From the NCBI RefSeq assembly GCF_026342735.1, contig NZ_JAPEMM010000001.1:2232001-2296000 (forward strand): a stretch of 64,000 nucleotides of DNA, read 5' to 3'. The notes beneath the pieces were generated by a model. That model did not search any database. It worked only from the letters and a program-made list of their open reading frames with translations, and was not told where the DNA came from. A program made the translations under genes and the position numbers. Shown here one piece after another: positions 58,591 to 64,000 of this stretch (the first letter of the stretch is position 1; each line of letters begins with the position of its first letter). The stretch comes from Streptomyces sp. NBC_00193. Lineage in GTDB: Bacteria > Actinomycetota > Actinomycetes > Streptomycetales > Streptomycetaceae.

Positions 58591-59451
58591 TCAAGACAGT
58601 TGGAGCAGACCACGCAAGAGGTCGCGGGTCTGGCCGGGGTCGGGGCAGTCCTTCTGGAGGCGCAGCATCGCCCGCTCGTACTGACCCACTTCCTCGTCTT
58701 TGTCGAGGTAGAGGGCGCTGGTGAGCTGTTCCAGATAGACCACGTCCTGGAGGTCGGACTCGGGGAAGCGCAGCAGGGTGAACGCGCCGCTCTCGCCGGC
58801 GTGACCGCCGAAGGAGAAGGGCATGACCTGCAGGTGCACGTTCGGCCGCTGGGAGATCTCGATGAGGTGCTCCAGCTGACCGCGCATCACGTCCCGGTCG
58901 CCGTACGGACGGCGCAGCGCGGCCTCGTCGAGGACGGCGTGGAAGACGGGGGCGTTCTCGGAGACCAGCACCTTCTGGCGCTCCAGGCGCAGCGCGACCC
59001 GGCGGTCGATCTCGGCGCGGCCGGCGCCCGGCATGCCGCGGCTGACGACGGCCTGGGCGTAGGCCTCGGTCTGCAACAGGCCGTGCACGAACTGCACTTC
59101 GTAGATGCGGATGAGGGAGGCGGCGCCTTCCAGGCCCACGTACGTCTGGAACCAGCCCGGCAGGACATCGCCGTAGCTGTGCCACCAGCCGGCCACGTTG
59201 GCCTCGCGGACGAGCCCCAGGAGGGACTCCCGCTCCGCGCCGTCCGTGACTCCGTAGAGCGTGAGGAGGTCCTCGACGTCTCTTGCCTTGAAGCTCACCC
59301 TTCCCAACTCCAAGCGGCTGATCTTCGATTCGGATGCGCGGATCGAGTAACCGGCCGCCTCACGGGTGATGCCGCGGGATTCTCGGAGTCGCCTGAGCTG
59401 GGAGCCCAGGAGGATGCGGCGCACCACAGAACCACTGGCTTCTGCGGTCAC
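58591..59451 (-). CDS. XRE-family regulator with DUF5753 domain (WhiJ-like)
   Basis: 286 aa. Helix-turn-helix at about 12-70 (LGSQLRRLRESRGITREAAGYSI, ASESKISRLELGRVSF), then DUF5753 from about 100 (GWFQTYVGLEGAASLIRIYE, GLLQTEAYAQAVV, VSENAPVFHAVLDEAALRR, VHLQVMPFSFGGHAG). WhiJ-type proteins control development and antibiotic production, usually with small DUF397 partners; here the ATP-binding and DUF397 genes follow on the right. The GTG 59451 was chosen for AGGAC at good spacing; the frame extends 16 residues upstream. Confidence 0.93.
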   Translation of the reverse strand: MTAEASGSVVRRILLGSQLRRLRESRGITREAAGYSIRASESKISRLELGRVSFKARDVEDLLTLYGVTDGAERESLLGLVREANVAGWWHSYGDVLPGWFQTYVGLEGAASLIRIYEVQFVHGLLQTEAYAQAVVSRGMPGAGRAEIDRRVALRLERQKVLVSENAPVFHAVLDEAALRRPYGDRDVMRGQLEHLIEISQRPNVHLQVMPFSFGGHAGESGAFTLLRFPESDLQDVVYLEQLTSALYLDKDEEVGQYERAMLRLQKDCPDPGQTRDLLRGLLQLS

Positions 59452-59794
59452 GAGTCCTGCCCCTCCCCATGCGGTGGATGGATACGTACGGAAACGCATG
59501 TACGGCTGTGTCTTGTTCTGCGTTCGCCTGCGTCGCAGGGGCCCCCGTGCCCCTCAAGGCCCGCAGTCTGCCACCAAAACGCATCTGCCCGTACTCGTTC
59601 TGTAACGGATTTGGCCGCGCTGTAAAAGAAGTCCGTAAGTCTGCGTAGGAAGAAATGAGCAAGAACCATCACGGGACCGGACAGGTCCGGCGCGTGCACG
59701 TGCATCTGCCCTTGCATCCGGCTCCGGCATTCGGAACCATGGTCCCGCGCACCTGCGTGCCCCGCAGTTCTTTCGAATCCCGGGAGTGCCTCGC
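59452..59794. other. Divergent regulatory region of the WhiJ-type gene set
   Basis: About 340 bases with a TACGTACGG...CATGTACGG repeat near 59484-59505, AT-rich promoter-like sequence near 59590-59650, the motif GCATCTGCCC at 59581-59590 and again within 59693-59711. An ATG at 59655 with AGGAAG starts a short frame that overlaps the ATP-binding gene; I do not call it a gene. Confidence 0.6.
59693..59711 (+). promoter_or_regulatory. 19-bp upstream element, copy 1 (ATP-binding gene)
   Basis: CGTGCACGTGCATCTGCCC, including the palindrome TGCACGTGCA, 83 bases before the ATG at 59795. The same 19 bases lie upstream of the DUF397 gene (60706-60724) in the same orientation relative to the gene. 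Confidence 0.6.
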
Positions 59795-60304
59795 ATGGGG
59801 ACGAATGGATCGACCATGCTCGAGCCGTTACGGCAGGGGCTTCCCCCGGTCGACCCCACGGCTGTCTCCGGGTCCGCGTCCTGCGCCCTCCCCGCCCGCC
59901 TCGAAGCGGTCCGCGGTGCACGCACCTTCACCCGTTCCACGCTGTCCCAGTGGGGCCTCGACGACCGGTTCGACGACGTGTCCCTGGTCGTCTCCGAACT
60001 CGTCACCAACGCGCTGCGCCACGCCCTACCGGACGACTCCCGGCCGGCCCCGGGCGAGAGCGAGCCGCCGGTGCGCCTCCACCTGATGCGGTGGAGCACC
60101 CGGCTGGTGTGCGCGGTGCGGGACCCCAGCGAGGACCGGCCCGGCGGGTGCTTCGCGCCGGAGGCGACGGAGCGCAACAGCGACCTGGAGTCCGGGCGCG
60201 GGCTCTTCCTCGTCGACGCCTACAGCGACAGCTGGGGCTGGCACCCGCTCGCGGGGCGACTGACCGGCAAGGTGGTCTGGGCGCTGTTCACGCTCCAGGA
60301 CTGA
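59795..60304 (+). CDS. Anti-sigma-factor-like ATP-binding protein (HATPase_c) with TTA codon
   Basis: 169 aa. GHKL/HATPase_c fold: SQWGLDDRFDDVSLVVSELVTNALRHA (N-box), RLHLMRWSTRLVCAVRD, GGCFAPEAT, ESGRGLFLVDAYSDSWGWHPL (G2 box). This is the RsbW-like type common in Streptomyces (AbaA/WhiJ loci), which may bind an anti-anti-sigma or DUF397 protein. Codon 12 (59828-59830) is TTA, read only by the bldA tRNA, so expression should be developmental. ATG 59795 has GGGAG 8 bases upstream. Shares the set with the XRE and DUF397 genes. Confidence 0.9.
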   Translation: MGTNGSTMLEPLRQGLPPVDPTAVSGSASCALPARLEAVRGARTFTRSTLSQWGLDDRFDDVSLVVSELVTNALRHALPDDSRPAPGESEPPVRLHLMRWSTRLVCAVRDPSEDRPGGCFAPEATERNSDLESGRGLFLVDAYSDSWGWHPLAGRLTGKVVWALFTLQD

Positions 60305-60333
60305 ACCACCGCACAATCACCCCATGGACGACA

Positions 60334-60372
60334 AGCGGCCGGGATTGATCATGGCGATCAATCCCGGCCGCT
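60334..60372. terminator. Bidirectional terminator between ATP-binding and DUF397 genes
   Basis: Perfect 17-bp stem (60334-60350 with 60356-60372), 5-base loop, between convergent genes. Strong. A third TGCACGTGCA (60372-60381) directly follows. Confidence 0.88.
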
Positions 60373-60402
60373 GCACGTGCATGGCTGATCTTCGGCTGGT
60401 CT

Positions 60403-60639
60403 TCAGCCGATCAGGTGGTCGAACTCGCCGTCCTTGACACCCAGCAGCAGCGCTTCTATCTCGGCCGGCGTGTACACGAGTGCCGGTCCGTCCGGAAACC
60501 GCGAGTTGCGCATGGCAACGTCGCCTCCGGGCAGTTTCGCGAACTCCACACAGGAACCTTGCGAGTTGCTGTGTCTGCTCTTCTGCCAGGTCACCCCGTC
60601 AAGCTCTGCAGCTGCCATCCCGTTGTACGCGTGGTCCAC
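60403..60639 (-). CDS. DUF397 domain-containing protein, 78 aa
   Basis: Small regulator partner: AELDGVTWQKSRHSNSQGSCVEF, VAMRNSRFPDGPALVYTPAEIEALL, LGVKDGEFDHLIG, a full DUF397. GTG start with GGGGG. Convergent with the ATP-binding gene and 950 bases from the XRE gene; the three form the typical streptomycete set. Confidence 0.9.
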   Translation of the reverse strand: MDHAYNGMAAAELDGVTWQKSRHSNSQGSCVEFAKLPGGDVAMRNSRFPDGPALVYTPAEIEALLLGVKDGEFDHLIG

Positions 60640-60705
60640 AGGAAGCCCCCGATAGTGCAGATGTCAACTGCACCGGATCATAGCTGTGTTCATGAACGCC
60701 TGCAT

Positions 60706-60724
60706 GGGCAGATGCACGTGCACG
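60706..60724 (-). promoter_or_regulatory. 19-bp upstream element, copy 2 (DUF397 gene)
   Basis: Exact copy, on the minus strand, of the element at 59693-59711; 66 bases before the DUF397 GTG. It lies between the DUF397 gene and the FUSC gene, 20 bases after the FUSC stop. Confidence 0.6.
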
Positions 60725-60743
60725 AACGGAAGGCAAAGCACCA

Positions 60744-62825
60744 CTAAGGGTGACGTCCTTCCCCGGAGTCCGGACGGGGCGGGGTGCGCAGGGCCTCGGA
60801 AACCTCCTCCAGGGAGTCCAGCAGCTGCCGCGCCGCCCCGCGCAGCACGCCCGGATCGGGGGTGTCCCCGTCGGCCAGCGCCGCGCGGACCCCCTCCCAG
60901 TCGGGCACCCGCCGCTCCCGTACCGCCTTCGCGCCCGCCTCCGTCGCCTCGCGCAGCGCCCGGGCCAGCTCGGCCGCGCCCGGCACCGGGGGCCGGGACC
61001 GGTCCGGGAAGTGCGCCTCCAGCAGCATCGCGTGGCGGCCCATCGCAGCCAGGGCCCGGCCCGCGTCCTCGGCGGCCGCCCCGGAGATCCCCCGGTGACG
61101 CACCGGCTCCCCCGCGGCCCGGTCCACCGCCTCCTGCCAGGCGACCCGGGCGTCGCGCACCGCCAGCAGGGCGCTGCGCACCTCGTCGCGGCGTGCTCCG
61201 GCCGGGTCCGCGTACTGCCCGAGCACGGTCGCCGCGTACCGGCCGTTGGCCGCCACCCAGTCGGCCAGCCGGGTCCGCAGTCGCGGGGTCTCCCAGGCCG
61301 GGTAGACGGCGTAGGAGATCATCGCGAGGACCCCGCCGACCAGGGTGAGCATGACGCGGTCCGGCACGGTCTGGTCCCAGCGCAGGCCGCCCATGCCGAG
61401 CAGGAAGACCACGTAGGCGGAGACGAAGACCATCGAGACGGCGTACCCGGTGCGCATGAACGTGTACATCAGCCCCGCACTGACGACGGCGAGCAGCCCG
61501 GACACGTACATCCCCGGGTGCGCGAGCTGGACGACGGCCGTCGCGAGGGCGACCCCGACCAGGGTGCCGCCGAAGCGGGCGACGGCGCGGGTGTAGGTCG
61601 GCGTGAAATCGGGCCGCATGACCATGACGGAGGCCATCGGGGCCCAGTAGGCGTGGCCGAACGGCAGCGCGTGGCCGATGCCGTAGCCCGCGCAGGCGAC
61701 GGCGGTGACCCGCACGGCGTGCCGCAGGATCGGCGACCCGGGACGCAGCTCCGCCCGTACGGCGGCCAGCACCATCGGCGCGAGCGCCGGCAGGGTGGGC
61801 CGCAGCATCGACTCCCCGGGATCGGCGGTGCGCCCCGATCCCGGCTCGGCCGTGTCGAGTACGTCGTCCAGCAGGGCGGCGAGCCTGCGCGCGGCGCGCA
61901 GCGCGGGACCCTGGAACAGATCGGCGGTGTCGGGGGCCTTGAGCACCGCGAGGGCCGGCGCGGGCAGCCGCACCGTTTCCCCGTGCCGGATCGCGGACGC
62001 GGCGGCGTCCAGCACCGACCCGGCCGCGGCGAGCAGTTCCCGGACCCGGTCCCGCGCCGGGCCCTCGGCCGGGGCCCCGACCGCCGGGTCGGCCAGCAGG
62101 GCCAGCACCGGCCGGATCCGCTCCGCGAGCCCCCGCGCGCCGTGCAGCTCGGCGGGGCGGCGGCGGGCCTGGCGCACCGTCACGGTCGCGGCGTCCCGCG
62201 CCTTCATCAGCGGCTGCGGGTCGAAGGAGGCGACCGGGTCCTGGCGCAGGCGGCGCGCGTAGTCGGCCTCGGCGGCGAGGGCGTCGGCCAGGGCGTCGCG
62301 CTGGGCGCCCCACCGCCGGATCGGGAAGAGCACGATCAGCAGGGCCTGCACCACCCCGCCGGCGGCGATCATCGCGGCGTGCCCGGCGGCCTGGGGCACG
62401 GAGGTGGGCAGGGTGACGGTGACCAGCATGATCGCGACGTTCCCGGAGGCGATGATGCCCGCGGTGGGGCCGGCCGCCCACATCAGGCCCGCCGCGAAGC
62501 TCCACACGGCGAGCAGCAGCATGAAGGCCAGGGTGTGCGAGGACCCGACGAGGTAGCCGATGAAGGTGGACACGGCCAGGGTCAGCCCGGCGGAGAGCGC
62601 GAGCACGGGCCGGGGCCGCCAGCTCTTCTGGAAGGTGGCGATGGCCGCCATGTAGGCGCCGAAGGCGGAACTGGCGGCGGAGCCGGGCCCGAGGAGGGCG
62701 AGGCTCACGCCGATGACGATCGCGAGGCCCGCGGCGGCGCGGAGCGCGACGAGGGGTTGGAGCCGGGTCCGCTCGACCGTCAGCCCGGCCCGGGCGGTGT
62801 CCTTCAGTGCCCGGACCCAGCTCAT
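60744..62825 (-). CDS. FUSC-family membrane protein (aromatic acid exporter-like)
   Basis: 693 aa. Two membrane modules of about five or six helices (about 28-170 and 370-510) flank a cytosolic helical domain, the YccS/AaeB/FUSC layout. The second module has YWAPMASVMVMRPDFTPTYTRAVARFGGTLVGV, the FUSC signature (PDFxxTxxRxxxRxxGTxxG). Family members export aromatic carboxylic acids or related compounds. A ~150-residue C-terminal helical tail. ATG 62825 chosen because the protein starts MSWVRALKDTARAGLT just before the first helix. Confidence 0.9.
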   Translation of the reverse strand: MSWVRALKDTARAGLTVERTRLQPLVALRAAAGLAIVIGVSLALLGPGSAASSAFGAYMAAIATFQKSWRPRPVLALSAGLTLAVSTFIGYLVGSSHTLAFMLLLAVWSFAAGLMWAAGPTAGIIASGNVAIMLVTVTLPTSVPQAAGHAAMIAAGGVVQALLIVLFPIRRWGAQRDALADALAAEADYARRLRQDPVASFDPQPLMKARDAATVTVRQARRRPAELHGARGLAERIRPVLALLADPAVGAPAEGPARDRVRELLAAAGSVLDAAASAIRHGETVRLPAPALAVLKAPDTADLFQGPALRAARRLAALLDDVLDTAEPGSGRTADPGESMLRPTLPALAPMVLAAVRAELRPGSPILRHAVRVTAVACAGYGIGHALPFGHAYWAPMASVMVMRPDFTPTYTRAVARFGGTLVGVALATAVVQLAHPGMYVSGLLAVVSAGLMYTFMRTGYAVSMVFVSAYVVFLLGMGGLRWDQTVPDRVMLTLVGGVLAMISYAVYPAWETPRLRTRLADWVAANGRYAATVLGQYADPAGARRDEVRSALLAVRDARVAWQEAVDRAAGEPVRHRGISGAAAEDAGRALAAMGRHAMLLEAHFPDRSRPPVPGAAELARALREATEAGAKAVRERRVPDWEGVRAALADGDTPDPGVLRGAARQLLDSLEEVSEALRTPPRPDSGEGRHP

Positions 62826-62920
62826 GATCCCGAGCGTAGCCCCGCCGGGGGCGGAACCCGGGAGCCCGGCCGGGCCGCCTGCGCGTCGGATCCGGTGTGT
62901 GTGCCGCTGCGCGGGGCGAA

Positions 62921-63078
62921 GTCCCCTACCCGCCCTTCCACCGTTCCCTGGGGCTCCGCCCCGGACCCCGCGCCTCAAACGCCGGCGGGGCTGGATGCAT
63001 CCAGCCCCGCCGGCGTTTGAGGCGCTCTTTTCGGGTCCGGGCAGCGCCCGGGGAACGGTGGAAGGGCGGGTAGGGGAC
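62921..63078. repeat. Head-to-head pair of intergenic repeats forming a 56-bp perfect palindrome
   Basis: Outer arms 62921-62947 and 63052-63078 are a perfect 27-bp inverted repeat. The centre, 62970-63025, is a perfect 56-bp palindrome around ATGCAT (CCTCAAACGCCGGCGGGGCT in each arm). Between them the two sides differ (GGGGCTCCGCCCC left, GGGCAGCGCCC right). The surrounding stretch 62826-63244 holds no gene. Confidence 0.9.
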
Positions 63079-63244
63079 GGCCCCGCAGGGCAGCCGGGGA
63101 CGCGTGCCCCCGGCTTCAGGTGTTCTTCAGGCTTGGCCTGATCTATGGCGCCGCAGGGCCGCCAGCGCCGATCATCGGCCGGACGGACCGATTCCGGAAC
63201 CGTCCCGGCAGACTGCCGGCACCGACCCGAAGGCGGACACACCC

Positions 63245-63430
63245 ATGCTCAGGAACGCCCTGGAACCCTGGCACGTCGCCATCATCGTGCTCGTCTGCCT
63301 GATGGTGTTCGGCTCGAAGAAGCTGCCCGAGATGGCCCGCGGCCTGGGCAGGTCCGCCCGCATCCTGAAGGCGGAGGCCCGTGCGCTGCGCGAGGAGGAG
63401 CCCGCCGCACCGGCTCCCGCCGAGCGCTGA
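63245..63430 (+). CDS. tatA: TatA/TatE-type twin-arginine translocase subunit
   Basis: 61 aa: short N-terminal helix (WHVAIIVLVCLMVFG), the FG hinge, then amphipathic helix SKKLPEMARGLGRSARILKAEAR and a charged end. This fits TatA, which forms the pore of the Tat protein-export system. No tatC or tatB is nearby, so it is a detached copy. AAGGCGG before the ATG. Convergent with the 63437 gene, 6 bases between stops. Confidence 0.9.
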   Translation: MLRNALEPWHVAIIVLVCLMVFGSKKLPEMARGLGRSARILKAEARALREEEPAAPAPAER

Positions 63431-63436
63431 TCCGCG

Positions 63437-64000
63437 CTACTGCCGCAGGGAGGCGCGACGCCCGTCGGCCATGTGGGCGCGGTCGGCCGCCGCCGTGCCG
63501 TCCTCCCAGCCCGCGAGGTCCGTCGCTCCGCGCAGCCGCGTCGTCGTGGTCCGGGGGAACATCTCCTCCGCCCGCGAGGTGACCGCCACGTCCCGGGCGA
63601 CCAGGGCCGGGAGGTTGTCGGGGGCCTCGGCCACGGTGTCGGCCACCGTGTGCTCGGCCGTCTCCGCGAGACGCTGGCCGAGCCGGCTCGCGTAGGCCAG
63701 GAGGAAGGACTGCCGGAAGGTCTTGGTGCGCTTGCGCCCGCCCGCCCGCTGCCCGGCCTCCGCACGGGTCATCGCGGCGGTGCCCTGGACGAGCAGGGAG
63801 GTGTACAGCAGTTCCACCGCCTCCAGGTCGCTCTCGAAGCCGACGACGGTGGAGAACTCGTAGGCGCTGTTCCACACGGACCGGCACCGGTTCGCGCTCG
63901 CCACCGCGTCGAGCAGCACCGCCTTGGCCTCCTCGTACGGGGCCTCGACGCCGATCCGGCAGGCCCCGGGTATCTGCGTCGTGCCGGACTTCACGGCGAG
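63437..64000 (-). CDS. DUF2786-family-like protein, C-terminal part (5' end outside window)
   Basis: The frame is open to the window edge. 188 codons are visible, with no certain start (GTG at 63994 is internal to the open frame). Segments NRCRSVWNSAYEFSTVVGFESDLEAVELLYTSLLVQG and RKRTKTFRQSFLLAYASRLGQRLAE match what I recall of actinomycete proteins with an N-terminal DUF2786 and this helical C-terminal half; the DUF2786 motif itself would be upstream. Function unknown. Confidence 0.7.
   Translation of the reverse strand, partial: LAVKSGTTQIPGACRIGVEAPYEEAKAVLLDAVASANRCRSVWNSAYEFSTVVGFESDLEAVELLYTSLLVQGTAAMTRAEAGQRAGGRKRTKTFRQSFLLAYASRLGQRLAETAEHTVADTVAEAPDNLPALVARDVAVTSRAEEMFPRTTTTRLRGATDLAGWEDGTAAADRAHMADGRRASLRQ

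Noticed and set aside
59655..60086. Small ORF with AGGAAG before its ATG
   Set aside because: The site is too close to the ATG, codon use is not streptomycete-like, and it overlaps the ATP-binding gene in another frame.

Overview
This window is chromosomal DNA from a Streptomyces or very close relative. The evidence is very high GC with GC-saturated third codon positions, frequent GTG starts, many 4-base GTGA gene overlaps, and a run of actinomycete genes (clpC, lsr2, DUF397/ATP-binding/XRE sets, tipA, DUF3180, DUF5937 ArsR) whose order matches, as I recall, the S. coelicolor SCO3373-SCO3424 core region. It is mostly conserved core with a few accessory insertions. I see no rRNA, tRNA, CRISPR, integrase or transposase.

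Layout: 1-2574 is the 3' part of a NACHT-LRR-type STAND protein (candidate defence gene), separated by a bidirectional terminator from clpC (2660-5185, minus). Two sites resembling the ClgR core lie upstream of clpC. Then come an SCO3374-like gene overlapping lsr2 tail to tail, argA with a BlaI regulator, and small genes. At 9334-14868 (minus) is a tightly coupled operon DUF2520-panC-nadB-nadC-coaX, joining pantothenate/CoA and NAD synthesis. At 14970-18524 are a PLP aldolase-like gene, a repeat-rich intergenic region and a DUF5937 ArsR regulator. At 18918-29624 are a secreted M28 aminopeptidase, a methyltransferase, a NarL-type two-component pair, a bacterial PH-domain pair, an orphan nuoD, an arylamine N-acetyltransferase and a secreted alpha/beta hydrolase. 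At 29621-34455 are a coiled-coil membrane protein and a split, divergent quaternary-amine (glycine betaine/choline) ABC transporter.

34479-42340 holds a membrane esterase, an MprF/LysX-like gene and the folate genes (folP, SnoaL-like, folB, folK, DUF3180 on plus; folE on minus). Between the convergent arms sits a free-standing, apparently splicing-dead intein carrying a LAGLIDADG endonuclease (40680-41666), with its own 24-bp palindrome and a TTA codon. 42437-49346 is ftsH, hpt, tilS, a DUF2342 metalloprotease and dacB; then ppa, a ThrE-type exporter and dedA. tipA (52769-53521) comes with a recognisable thiopeptide-responsive promoter. It is followed by PadR, DinB, PBP2-type and aldehyde dehydrogenase genes, and a WhiJ/AbaA-type set (XRE-DUF5753, ATP-binding protein with a TTA codon, DUF397) whose last two genes share a 19-bp upstream element. 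A FUSC membrane protein, a 56-bp perfect palindrome, an orphan tatA and a truncated DUF2786-like gene close the window.

For discovery value I rank highest: the intein-derived endonuclease and its palindrome; the shared 19-bp element and TTA codon in the WhiJ-type set; the DUF2520 gene as a possible missing ketopantoate reductase next to panC; the His/Cys-rich extension on NadC; and the foldback elements at 17077-17225 and 62921-63078.
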